From Chamaelirium japonicum (Eukaryota > Streptophyta > Magnoliopsida > Liliales > Melanthiaceae): a DNA stretch of 64,000 bases. This document shows positions 37,704 through 48,579 of this stretch, in pieces; position 1 is the first letter of the stretch, and each line of letters opens with the position of its first letter. Made by a program: the position numbers and the translations under genes. The DNA lies in the NCBI GenBank assembly GCA_947650365.1, contig OX393549.1, positions 24,931,351-24,995,350 on the forward strand, read 5' to 3'. The notes under the pieces are model-generated. The model did not search any database. It was not told the DNA's origin and saw nothing but the letters and a program-made list of their open reading frames with translations.

Positions 37704-38710
37704 ATGAGTTCACGAAGAGAAGAAAGTGCTGTTAATAAACTTTCCTTGTTGGATGGCACAAACTATGTACACTGGAAGTGCATAATGCAAGCATTTTTTC
37801 ACGGAATGAGAGAAGAAGTGTATATTTATGTTAGGGATGGTTGGGTTCCACGGTGATGGAGGGTGGTGAGGTAAAGACGAACCTCAAACCGGATGACCAT
37901 TAGAAGATCCTTTGCACCGCAAATCAACGTGGCCTTAGTGCCATTCATTCCGGTGTAAATAAGAGTGAATTTCGATAGATTTTCGTCGCCCAAACCTCGA
38001 AGGAGGCTTGGGATATCCTCTTGGTCACCCATGAGGGAACGACCTCCATAAAGGATGCCAAGCTTCAACAACTGTCTTCTCATTTTGAAGCTTTGACAAT
38101 GGAGGAGGAGTCTTTCTAAGAGTTCTACGCCAAATTGAATCATATAGTTAACTCCTTCTTTGCATTGGGAAAACGGGTATCTAACAAAAAGATATACCGT
38201 AAGATCCTTAGGTCTCTTTCTGATAGATTCATGCCGAAAGTAATGGCAATTGAAGAGACCAAAGAGATCGACAAGCTCATACCTAAAGAGCTTGTCAAAA
38301 ACCTCCAGACCTACAAGAGTACTTTTAGAAAGCCCACCTCTAAAGGCAATGGGGCTTCCTTTAAATCCTCTATATGTAGCATTTTGGAGAGTAAGGGGTC
38401 CATATTGGACCTTGAGAGAGTGGACGCCATGATTTCTTTCCAATTCAAAATTTTCTTGAAAAGGAATGGGGGGGGGGGGGGGGGGGGGGATTTTGGTAGA
38501 TCCAAGGATGCACCCCGAGGTCTAGCTAGACCTTTTCGGGGTGACAAGGGTAAAACTCCATTTGTGGAGAGGCCCAAGGGAGAAGCTCCTTCAAAGGAGC
38601 TTAGCAGTCGTGGGGAAACATACGACAATCTTTGTTGGTGTTTCAATTGCAAAGGCTTAGGCCATTTTGCAAGGGAGTGTCCCACAAAGATGCATGTATC
38701 TAGAGATTAA
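37704..38710 (+). pseudogene. Copia-type gag with CCHC zinc knuckle, broken
   Basis: The first ATG (37704) gives MSSRREESAVNKLSLLDGTN and YVHWKCIMQAFF, the start of a Copia gag (UBN2-like) domain. The frame breaks near 37850 and again has stops before 38117. The C-terminal part, open from 38135 to 38710, has NHIVNSFFALGKRVSNKKIY and ILRSLSDRFMPKVMAIEE, the usual helical gag core. It then has a glycine run encoded by G22 (38468-38489) and the zinc knuckle CFNCKGLGHFARECP (about 38640-38684). Gag binds and packages element RNA. At least one frameshift and two stops disable this copy; the G22 homopolymer is a further slippage site. Confidence 0.85.
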
Positions 38711-38800
38711 TCTCTTAGTGCGTCTTGGGATCAGTCAGACTCCGAGCTTGAGGAGGAGACGAGCGAGTCAGCCAATTGTGGCCTTCCTCATATTGTTGCT

Positions 38801-39133
38801 TTGGTTTCCTCCATTCGCTCCTTCGAGAGCGAGGGTTCTAGCACTCCTGAGATACCAAGTCTAGGATGTGAACCGGAGTTTGATGTTGCTACGACCTACA
38901 AGCTCACCTCTTCTAGGTGTGTCTTGTTAGGGGAGGCCGTAAAGAAGAGGGATTGTGAAATTGAGTGTCTCCAAGAGGAGGCTTCTGAAAGCTCAAAACT
39001 CATATCCAATCTTCGTGCGGACTTGGACAAGCTCAACCTTGAGCTTGAGGACCTTCGTGTTGAATCGACCAAGTTCGAGGGATTGCTTTTAAAGCAATAT
39101 GCTAGCACTCGTCCTTTTGATCCACATCTTTGA
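38801..39133 (+). pseudogene. coiled-coil segment downstream of gag
   Basis: Open frame of 110 residues. From about residue 46 it is rich in Glu/Lys/Leu heptads (AVKKRDCEIECLQEEASESS, then NLRADLDKLNLELEDLRVES), predicting a coiled coil. It lies just after the gag zinc knuckle and probably belonged to the same gag polyprotein, as in gag proteins with C-terminal coiled coils. No catalytic domain follows. Confidence 0.55.
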
Positions 39134-40730
39134 TCAGGCGAGGATGGGTAAGTTTTTTGAGGGGATAGACTTCGACAAAGCTAGCACCTCTATCCAGGTA
39201 TCTAACTTCGTCAAAGAAAGTCCTTATGATAAAAAGCTCAGTGCTACCCGTCCTTGCCACTCTAATAGTGCTAGTATACCTCCTTCTTCTAGCACTCTCC
39301 CTAATCCTGTGCCATCAACTAACCCTCGGGTCAAAGTCCTTCTCTCAGAGACCCATTAGGGTGTCTTGGTTTGCCTAAAAGGTGAAGTGCTCGTCGTACT
39401 CTTTCACCCTTGTTTTCACATTTTCGTACCTCACAAGGTATGCAAGGGTAGGTCCCAAAGAGTGCTGTGAACACTGTTCAGAGCATCATTGTTCAGGGGC
39501 TTTCAAGAGACACACCTCCTAAGAGTCACACTTCTACCCACTAGATTGGTCAGTCCTAGGGTGGGAGCCACTTGTTTGTGGACTCTCTGTATGTTTTGTT
39601 CCTTTTCCTTGGACTCTATTCTCTAGCCAGTCTATTTGGCACATCCCTATCTTTCAGGCTAGTGGATAGTTTTATATGTTTTTCTTTCTTCCTGCTTACT
39701 AATTAGGGTTTGCTTAGGGCTTAGTATTAGTTTTAGTTTTGAATTTCTTGCAAATCTTTTTAGAACCAGTGGCATGCAGCGACAGGGGGCAGTGCTTTTA
39801 CCCCTTTACTAGCATTTAGGGTTGTTTTCTACCTTTTGTCATCTTCTAAGGTTGAAATGACCAGGGTTGTATTTATAGATTCGTATTCACTTAGGCTATC
39901 TTGTATTATATTAAAAGGTCTGATTGGCGTGCCATAACGTTTGATAAAATTGCTTAAGTTGTTATATGTTAAAGTGTGATTGTTCGAAAAAAAAATTTAG
40001 CATTAGCATTGATGATATATTCTTTTTTACTTAAGTAATCTAAGTTTTTACCCAAAGCACATTCTATTGCCTCTGTTAATTGAAATTTATTATTTAACAT
40101 ATTTCTTGATATATATGGAGATCTAGAGAACTTGACCCGAAGAGCAATGTGCTCGGTACCCAAAGCCAACTGACTTAGAGTTGTCGGTCATTTTCTCATT
40201 AAATGGGACTCTCCATATGGTTCCGTAGTCTTTCTGCAACTCATTTCAATAAAATGGTTCGTTGGGGTATCTTGAAGCCCGGCACCCCTGGCCAACTGGC
40301 AAGGGATGTCAACCTATGCTCTTTACATGAGAAATATTGCATTAAGTATAACTAAGAAAATATAAAAAAGAAATTGCAAAAGAGCTAAAAATTGGCCAAA
40401 TGTGTTCTTTAAACGAATTTCAACTAAATAAGAGTGTCATTGTTTGGATTGTTGATATTGTGCTAAGTATAAATTTATGTTGTATTAAGCCAAAATAATA
40501 TAAAATACAATCATATGCTTGTTTTCAATTGGTTTGAGGTCACACTTATGCATATTCATAATTTAATTATTTTTAAATTATGCTTATTCATGTCTAAGTC
40601 CAATTAGATATAATGCTATTGATCTTAAATGTTTACCTGCTCTAAATGCTCCTCTTTGGTGTATTCTTTGAGTTTAGATGATTTTAGGTAGGTTTAAACC
40701 TTTAGAAGTTAGTACTTTAATATTTTGCCC
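39134..40730. other. internal region of the second element, no recognised domain
   Basis: A serine/proline-rich frame at 39099-39359 may be the tail of the gag polyprotein. From 39400 to 40730 the sequence is AT-rich, with stops in all frames. A 66-residue minus-strand frame at 39969-40169 is not recognised. Confidence 0.4.
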
Positions 40731-40909
40731 CTGTTTGTATTTTTGAGATTTGTGCACGACCATCGTGCATAGATCATTTCAACCGTCGATTTTGCGTGCC
40801 ACCACTGCTCACGCAATCCCCTTAGGATCCTTGACGTGTGACAATTGGTTTGGAGTCGATTGGGGTTAAGATCGTGGCACGATCTTGCTTTGAAATTAGA
40901 AATTTCAGC

Positions 40910-41045
40910 AAGGTCGTGCGCACAAGTTTTAGGTAGACTAAACTCGTGCGCACAACTTTTAGTACTCTTTCAACTCGTGCGCACGACTATGCGCATATTT
41001 CAGTTTCTTTAAATACTGATCTGAGTGGTTCGTGCACACGAACCG
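40910..41045 (+). promoter_or_regulatory. internal cluster of GTCGTGCGCACGAC-type palindromes with TATA-like motif
   Basis: ggtcgtgcgcacaag (40914), actcgtgcgcacaactt (40944), actcgtgcgcacgact (40973) and ggttcgtgcacacgaacc (41027) repeat the motif found in the LTRs. A TATA-like tttaaata sits at 41008-41015, and a second ORF starts at 41259. The layout mimics the LTR promoter, suggesting an internal promoter; this is inference. Confidence 0.4.
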
Positions 41046-41258
41046 CTGCCCTTTTCTCCTCCTTTTCAGTCTCCCTGGCGTCTCCTCCGGGTTCCCCCTC
41101 ATTTCCCTTTAGGTAAGGCTCAAATTTTCCTATTTTTCTTGCAAAAATCCGATCTTTTCACTCTCGATCATTTACAATTTGGGTTTTCACCCGAATTTGG
41201 GGATTTCTCTTTAATTTTAGGGTTTTTGTTGGATTTTTGTGGGATTCTCTCGATCACC

Positions 41259-41898
41259 ATGTCGAGGAGGAAGAATCCCACTCGAGGGCACATGGGGGAG
41301 TCGAGTGCTTCGCCGCCTCAGTTTCCGACTAGGGATTTTCGATCCAAGGAGGCGCTTTTAACCTTCAACTCCTTCTTTGCCACTCGTAATGTTTTTTGCG
41401 AATGACAAATTGACATTTCCTCTTGTGATGCGTCCCTTCAGACCACCCTTAATGATTCCTCTCTCTCGTAGCTAGGCTGGAATCGCCTCTATCAGGATCT
41501 CTTTCCTACATATCCTCTCCTTACTCGGCATTTCTATGCCAATATGCACTCTATGGTTAGGATTCCTGGTCAGGGTCAGTCTTTCTCCATGTATGTTTGT
41601 GAATCTCTATGACCATCACCTTGAGCATTCTTACCCAGATCCTAGGGATTCAGTGTCCAACCATTCCTTTACGTCTTCCCCCTGCTCATATGACTACAGA
41701 GATGAAGTTCCTCTGGTTGCACGCACTCGTAGACCTCATCATGACTACGTGGTTAAGGCAAGTCACTCGAGCTTTCCGGTGACCATTCTTACTCCTCTGC
41801 ATGGCATTCTTCGCAAGTTTTTTCAATACAACTTGCGGCCTGCCAAAGGGAGCAAGGATGTGGTCCTCTGGGAGATGGCCCGGCTAGCTGATGTTTGA
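41259..41898 (+). pseudogene. second ORF, similar to plant transposon-associated (mobile-domain-like) protein
   Basis: The start at 41259 gives MSRRKNPTRGHMGESSAS, then FRSKEALLTFNSFFATRNVF with a stop after VFCE (41403-41405). Same-frame sequence beyond it (QIDISSCD, LGWNRLYQDLFPTYP, LTRHFYANMHSM) follows the pattern of the plant 'putative transposon protein' family often found in non-autonomous LTR elements (F..FN.FFA.R.V.CE..ID, LGW, FY.N). The frame shifts before 41536 and remains open to 41898. The role of this family is unknown. At least two stops and one frameshift disable it. Confidence 0.5.
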
Positions 41899-42130
41899 GA
41901 TCAGTAGGGGTGTTCTTTCTTCTTTTGACTTTTGTGATTACATCGTATATCGTATGTTTCTATATTTTGAAACCCGTGTTGATCGTAGAGCACATGTTCT
42001 TCCGTTCTCTAGTATTGTCACTTGGATTCTTCAGTTCTTTTAGGTTCCCTTTCTTGCCAGTTTGGAGATTGCTTGCCCTATGTAGCCTATAGGGTGTAAG
42101 TCTCTTCTGAGGGTTACTTGGGCTAAATGA

Positions 42131-42514
42131 GTGACTGTCAACCTCGTCTCTTATGACGAGGGCGAAGAGTTCATCCCAAATGAGGCTGCAGAAGATGAGA
42201 AAGAGAACGACAAGGATGAGGATATAGATGAGGACGAGGCCGCCGTATCTCCACAGCCAGGACGTCCACCGACTCTTGAGGCTCTTTCTTCACAAAATGG
42301 CCCAGATGTGGGTCTATTAGCAAGAGACTCACTAGTCGTATCAGATGGATCTCGAGCACTCCTACGACGAGCAGCTCGCCCAGCGCGAGATACTCAAGAG
42401 GCTAGAGCAAAGGTCGCAAAGGTTGGAGCAGAGGCAGTAGAGGCAGGACAGGAGGTTGAGGGCACTTACCACCTTCTTGATGCCCGAACAGCAGGATTCC
42501 GACTCCGACTCTGA
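42131..42514 (+). pseudogene. acidic tail segment of the second ORF
   Basis: Open frame with an acidic stretch EAAEDEKENDKDEDIDEDEA followed by a Pro/Arg/Ala-rich region. Its position and charge suit the C-terminal region of the transposon-associated protein at 41259-41898. Not a known domain. Confidence 0.35.
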
Positions 42515-43375
42515 GGAGTGAGCGGTGGACCATGAGCATCTGGCTCAGATCATTTTGTAGCTACCAGCACGCTGAGATATTGTACTTGTATTTATAATAC
42601 TCTTTATTTCTATTGTGTGTACTATTATAGTTAGTGGTAGTGATGCATATGACTTGTGCCACCCTATGAGCCATTTGCATGAGACTCGTTTTGTTTATAT
42701 ATTTCAGCAGTATTATTCTTTTGTCACTTCTGAGTTGTGATTTGTATATAGTTAGAACTACAGTCTGATTCTCTTCATAGGTATATGCTCGCCACTTGGT
42801 TGATTATCTACTTGCTGAATTGTTAGTCTCAGATCCATGCTAGCATATGTATTTGCTTGATATATTTGGTATGCATACCTAGTTCGGACTCCATAAGTCC
42901 ACACCCCTCCCCTTTCTCACACTATCTTTGTGTGTTTCTGTTAGTTGGGTCACCTATGATTTATATCCCTATCTTTTGGTGAGCCCGTATGTCGCATTAA
43001 TTACATATGCTACATATTAGCATATGTATACGACATATGTGGTGATTCGGTGGTGACCTACCTTAAGCCTAGTGCTTAAGGGGGTGCTTTTTGAGCGGTG
43101 CACTTCTCTTTAGGGTTGCATCCTCAATGGGAGGTTGGGAGGTGTCCTACCTCAAGCTATACTTGAGGGGGAGTTTTTACTAGCACACTACTATGCACTT
43201 CACATACATCTGCTAGGGTTGCTAAGGTCCCCTCTGTGTTTATAACGGATCTATCTTTTAGGGGACAGTTTTTGTGCTCTCACTAGAGAAGCATGGTTCC
43301 TTCTTTATTTTGTCATAACTTTTGTCACAAAAAGGGGGAGGAAATCCTTGTGAAATCCTTAGGGATTCCACAAGG
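42515..43375. other. internal non-coding 3' region of the second element
   Basis: No pol domains on either strand. Repeated 'gggggag' purine tracts (for example at 43147-43158) and a 'tttgtcacaaaaaggggga' motif near 43320 are typical of the 3' part of long Copia-like elements. Confidence 0.5.
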
Positions 43376-43521
43376 TTAGTGGATTCATTCCACAAATTCC
43401 TTATGACCTTCGGTTCATAAGACTGGTGGATTTTATTCCACAAATTCCTTTTGAACTTCAGTTCATAAGACTGGTGGATTTCGTTCCACAAATTTCTTAT
43501 AGACTTCGGTTCATAAGACTG
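43376..43521 (+). repeat. 48-bp tandem repeat, three copies
   Basis: Units contain ggattNNNTTCCACAAATT and 'cttcggttcataagactg', spaced 47-48 bp (ggatt at 43381, 43428 and 43476). Confidence 0.85.
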
Positions 43522-43900
43522 TGGCTATCCCCTTAGGGGGAGTTTGCTTTTTTCACTAGACCTATTAGAGAATTTGTCAGTTTCATTCTTGAAAAATTAA
43601 ACATATGGTATCACCTTTGCTATGCTTAAACTGTTTATTATCGCATAGATGATATCACATATGTTTTTTCAGACTGATATCGGTTTTGCAGGAATAAAAG
43701 TGGATTTAACCTGTGTGTTTGTTTTATCTCAGGTTTAGAGGTGTCCTTATTTTATCTTTTCTCTAATTAGAGTCTAGGGTTTACACCGAGACACTTAGGG
43801 GCCGAGCTTTATAGAATTGGATATATAGGAAGTTCCCCTGTAGTGGTTTGTGAAATGAGGTATTTATTTTGTCACTAAAAATTATGACAGATAGGGAGAT

Positions 43901-45829
43901 TGTTAGGTCTCCTTATGTTACCATTAGTCTTTAGTGACTTAAACAAACCTACTTTACTGGTGTAGTGAGTAGCTGTGAGCTAAAGTTGAGAGAGTAGAGT
44001 TAGGTTTGGCTCAATTGAGATAAAGAAGTACCGTTGCAGTAAAAATCACTACTACCATCCTCTTCCACCATGCTCTGTCATGGAAGGTATATTTCTAACC
44101 CTTTGAAAATAGACTTTGCTCGGGTAATTAGGGTTTGGTTGCATGACTAGCTAACACATATATCACTTAATTCCATTCGATTTTTTTTATCATTTTAGGT
44201 CTTTCATGTATGTTCATTTTGGTTTAATTCTTAAAGGTATATGGGCATCTATTTTAGACTAGAAATGACAATATGGGTATATTAGACTTTTATGTTTTAC
44301 CTCGATCGAAACAAGGGCCAAAGCCCTACACATAGTGTGTGTTATGTAGGTTAGTCGTGCGCATGACTGTGGCTTAGTCTATAGGTGGGCAAAGGTCCTC
44401 TTTGTGAGACTAAAGTCATGCACAGGACTTCAAAGTCGTGCACACAACTTCAAAGTCATGCGTACCACTTTGCCTTAGAATATTTTTCTCAAATATGCAT
44501 GCCAATTGACTAAAACTCGTGCACAAGATTTCTACAAGTCGTTCGCATGATCCTAGTCGGCCACACACTATTTGATATCCACCTTAGCCCTCACATGGGA
44601 CGGTCCTATAGCACGTCGACACGTTAGAAAGTCATGTGCACAATCGGGTCTAGAACATACTAGAAAGGTTAAGTCGGTAGGCTTAACCAATCCACTTGTT
44701 ATACGTGTAGATCGTGCGCACGACATGATTGAGACAGCCCCTTAAAAATAAAGGCTAATCTCTTGGTCAAAGCTATCCACCTAAGGGCTCCCTTGAGCTA
44801 TAAATAGCTCACTCCTATACCCTTCAGCTACTAATGAGTTTATTGGATTAGGAGAAGAATTAGAAAAGAGCATTAAGATTTAAGGAGTTCTAGTTTGAAC
44901 TTCATCACCTCTTCTTATCCCTTTCTCCTCCTCTCTTTATCCTCCTATCCTAGTTTAAGACTATGGTGGTTGTACTCATGGTTTGCATGGTCTCTTGAGT
45001 GTCTTCCAACATCTTGAGATCATACAAAGTAGAGAAGTCAAGGTTTAGTGAGAGATCTATGGTGTCATCCAACACCTAGATCTTGATCTACTCTTTGAGG
45101 GTGTTTGTAGCTTGAACCTCTTAAGTAAACTAGGCATATAGGTATGTATCGAAGGTCTTGAAAGAGATATAGGTCACCCTCTACCTTAGCTACCTCTCAT
45201 ATTCAAGTGTTTTATTTCCACTTTATTTCTCCCCACTTCACTTTGCACACACCGAGTGTGTTCCCACTGCTATGTGGAAGGCTATTGCGAGAGCGCTCTG
45301 TGATGCCGTTCATGTTGAGCACCAATAGTGACACCACTCGCTTTGGGGACCTCTTTTGGAGTGAAAGCAAATGGAGAAGAGCAGCAAAGAAGCAGGCACA
45401 AGAGTCAGCTCGGTTCAGCATCTATGAAGTGAGAGCGTCATCTCTACTTCACCAAAGGCATGGGTCATGGACCTAGTGGGCTAAAGGATAATCTCTGTGT
45501 AGTCACTTTTAGCTTATTTGTAATCTTGTTTGCTATTTCTTTAGGGAAGCTAGATCACTCTGTGTGAAGGGGCTAGGCCCGGTTTCGACCGGAGGGTGGT
45601 TTTCATCCCTGTTAAGGGTTTCCACCTATAAAACTGCTTATGTTTGCTCTTTAGCGTCATTTCTTGTTGATCACAACTCGTTACTTCCGCTAGCTTTAGA
45701 TTGTGCAATCTATCTCGTGCTTGCATCTGCCCGTTGTGGGGCACACCAACTAGCTTCGTCTAGTTGGTCATATAGTGCACGGTGCTTAGCTAGCCAAGCA
45801 TAGCTTAGCTAAGTGTTTTAATATTTTCA
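43901..45829 (+). repeat. 3' LTR of the second element
   Basis: 1929 bp, tgttaggtct...attttca, preceded by the purine tract gatagggagat. TATA box tataaatag at 44801-44809 and a palindrome cluster at 44350-44725 correspond to the 5' LTR. Confidence 0.93.
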
Positions 45830-45834
45830 ACGTG

Positions 45835-46795
45835 CACCATCCTAACTCTTGGAACAAGGCCAAGGAACTGCCCAAGCTCCATTGGAGTTATGGGCAAACG
45901 TGGTAGATTAGAAAAAATGAAGAAATGACGGTCCATACCTAGTGAGAGGGGAAGCACAGGAAGAAAGAATGGTCACGTGATTCCGAGGTAAGGCTACAAA
46001 GGGGACATGACTTTCCGTCCACCGTATCTTTTCTAGGAGTTGAAGGTTACTGGGATCATGACTTTTCGTCCGCTGTATCTGTTCTCGTGTCTGAGGACCT
46101 TTGGTTCATGATGTTCTGAACGATAGACCCAAAAAAAATGGCTGCAACTAAGACAATTGGACAAGAGGAAGAAGGAAGGAGGCCGAGACGTAGAAGATAG
46201 TCGCCCACCGACAATGACCGATGAAAGAATTTCCAACATAAAAAGAGTGCGCGGGGCCCCAACTTGCTTCCAAAATGGGGAAAGTATAGGAGAAGAGGAA
46301 GGCCAACGGGCACTTCTCCGAGTGGTACTTCCACTCTTCCTTGTTGGAGAGGTACCCTTTTCGACTCCAGGAATGGACGCCGTGGTGCGGATTTTTCCCC
46401 AAGGCTGTTGTTGCCTTGTTTGCATGTGTGAATCCTTACCGTTAAATTCCATGTTCACGGGTATGGAATTTAATAAAAACATGCAACAGATACGTTGCCT
46501 TTACCGTTTTGATCTCTAAACCTCTCTGATCCCATGCTCTAACCCCTGTCCTTTGACCGTCTAGTCAGTCCATAAAAAAAGGGTTAATTAGTCTTAAATC
46601 CCTCCATAGGTCTTTATTTAAGCTAAATGATACATTTTGATAGGAAATTAGCTAAAGTCCCTCCTGAAGGACATGTTTGTATAACAAATTTCTAACTAAA
46701 AATGTTAACTTTTTGTATCCTTTAAATGACAAAATTGTCCCACCATAACCCCTCTAGCATGAGTCTCAATTTGTCTATATAGAATATGGATGTTG
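45835..46795. other. non-coding stretch, nothing recognised
   Basis: A 149-residue minus-strand frame at 46033-46482 is polar, overlaps a plus-strand frame of similar length, and shows no domain, so it is not called. 45835-46030 could be the LINE sequence continuing beyond the LTR element, but no homology is visible to confirm it. Confidence 0.35.
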
Positions 46796-46799
46796 ACAC

Positions 46800-47050
46800 A
46801 AATCACTGTGGCAATTGGTACTTTTTGCTACAATGATTTCACTGTAGTAATTTTCCTCTTAATAGCGAGCTTTCTTAAAAATATATAAAATTGCTACAAT
46901 GATTTTGGTCAAAAAAAATTTGCTATAGTGATTTTGGTGTGCTATAGTGTTTTCGGTCTGCTATAGTCTTTTGGGACTACTATAGTATTCCATATTGTTA
47001 CAGTATTTCGGACTGCTACAATGATTTTCGGACTGCTATAGTGATTTCGG
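46800..47050. repeat. second array of CTACAGTGA-type motifs
   Basis: About ten gctacaatgattt / gctatagtgattt half-sites and occasional ttcactgtag partners. It is more degenerate than the arrays at 19545 and 56580. Confidence 0.7.
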
Positions 47051-47119
47051 TTAGGTTTAGGATTAGGGTTCACAGTTAGGGGTATATAATTAGGGTTAGT
47101 GTTAGGGTTCACTGTTAAG
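47051..47119. repeat. telomere-like TTAGGG-type stretch, left part
   Basis: Degenerate copies of gttaggg / ttagggtt. It continues on the other side of the MITE (47920-48000), so the MITE probably inserted into one telomere-like tract. Confidence 0.55.
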
Positions 47120-47912
47120 TAGGGGTGTAAACGGATTTTTGAAAATCCAAATCGGATCCGTATTCGAATCCGAATTTTGCATATTCGGATAGCATTTTTT
47201 AATATTCGATAAAAACGGTTACGGATAACATATTTTAATATCCGACAAAAATGGATACGGATACGGGTATTCAACACGAATAATCTGTATCCGAGATGGA
47301 CCATTTATATAAATGATTATTCATATATCTGTATCAGTAATATATAATATGATATTTGTGCATGTATTATGACCCAAGAGCGGATCTCAATGTCTGGCTA
47401 CGTTGCACAATTGCACTAAATAGTAAATACCAAAGCGGAGACATTGGTAGCACCTTTGGTGGTGGAGTCCATTACTCGATGTGACTCAAAATATCGGGCG
47501 CGACTCGCTCCGACACATGATGTAATACACACCACGGCAGGCTTTGTGTCCTACCAAGCTAGATTGGAATATAATATCTCTAAGATTTCTTGAAATGGCT
47601 ACTAGACCCTCCAGATACCTATTTGAGGCCGGTGAAAAAAAACCCCAATGTTATAAACTCTAATATTGGTCAGTTGTAGTAAAATAGGTTCATATATTAT
47701 ATAATGGATATATATGCATTATTCATATATTGTATAATGAATAAGGATATCGATATTATCCAAATCCGATTTCTCCGGGAGAATACGGATTCGGATAGCT
47801 ACACTTACTATTAGGGCGAATAAGGATAATGATTCGGATAGTGCATTTCTAAACGAATACGGATAATGGATAGTATGGTATCCGCTCCATATCCGATCCG
47901 TTTACACTCCTA
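47120..47912. mobile_element. hAT-type MITE, TIR TAGGGGTGTAAACGGAT
   Basis: 793 bp; left end taggggtgtaaacggat, right end atccgtttacactccta. Flanks are ctgttaag and ctgttagt (6/8), acceptable for an old insertion. Subterminal arms are rich in 'attcggata'. A central segment (about 47340-47660) lacks that motif and may be captured DNA. Confidence 0.75.
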
Positions 47913-48034
47913 CTGTTAGTGTATAGATATAGGGTTAGGGTTCTCAATTTAGGGCATAAAATTAGGTTAGGGTTAGGGTCCCTATTTAGGATAGTTAGCT
48001 AGGTCGGCGAATAGATACTTTTGCTGGAGATGAA

Positions 48035-48188
48035 CACTACACCAAAACAGACAATTTCTAACAGTCAATTAGTAACGGTTGTTACAAAAAGTGTAACAAA
48101 TATTTGTAAGTCTTAACGGTTTTTTTTATGTTACTAAACATTTTTATAACAGTTAGCTGCGTTACTAAATCCTGATTTTGGTGTAGTG
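48035..48188. mobile_element. CACTA-type MITE (154 bp)
   Basis: Ends cactacaccaaaacag and ctgattttggtgtagtg, flanked by a 3-bp duplication gaa (48032-48034, 48189-48191). The interior has repeated 'gttactaa/ttagtaac' motifs. Confidence 0.85.
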
Positions 48189-48579
48189 GAATAACTACTC
48201 TTTGCTAGAGATGAATTAGAGGGATAGTTTTGTCATTCAAAGGGGGGAAAAACGGTGGGCCACTTGCTGTAGCCAGTGTCACAATTCAAGGGGACCACGA
48301 TACTTAGCCCAACAGTGGTCTACCCATAGAGAGTGTGGTAGCACCTAGTCAAACACTCGCTTGCCTAAGAAGGCCTACTGCATCAGCCTGATGCCACCAA
48401 GACCTGTGGTCCTGTATGCCAAGATAGAGAAAGGGATCTGAAGCAATCAGAGCCATAGAAGTTGGCTGATAGCAGAGCACGTACGTCGAAAGAGGGGCGC
48501 TTTTGCCAAAAAGGAGAGATGATTTATGTAAGTTAACCCGTTGTCCCGAGTGAAGCAAGGATTGAAGAGTTGAAGATTT
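48189..48579. other. non-coding stretch, nothing recognised
   Basis: Only short frames with no domain are visible. Confidence 0.5.

Larger units (their letters stand above)
34862..45829 (+). mobile_element. full-length non-autonomous LTR retrotransposon
   Basis: Flanked by a perfect 5-bp duplication acgtg (34857-34861 and 45830-45834). LTRs have TG...CA ends. PBS and purine tract are in the expected places. The LTRs are both 1929 bp once a 607-bp insertion and its 5-bp duplication in the 5' LTR are subtracted. The internal region (6.5 kb) encodes gag and a second ORF but no recognisable protease, integrase or RT, so mobility would have depended on another element. It inserted about 75 bp upstream of the ORF1 start of the LINE at 32204-34783. 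Confidence 0.93.

Noticed and set aside
46033-46519. Overlapping 149- and 120-residue frames on opposite strands
   Set aside because: Neither shows a domain, signal peptide or plausible promoter; overlapping open frames of this size occur by chance.
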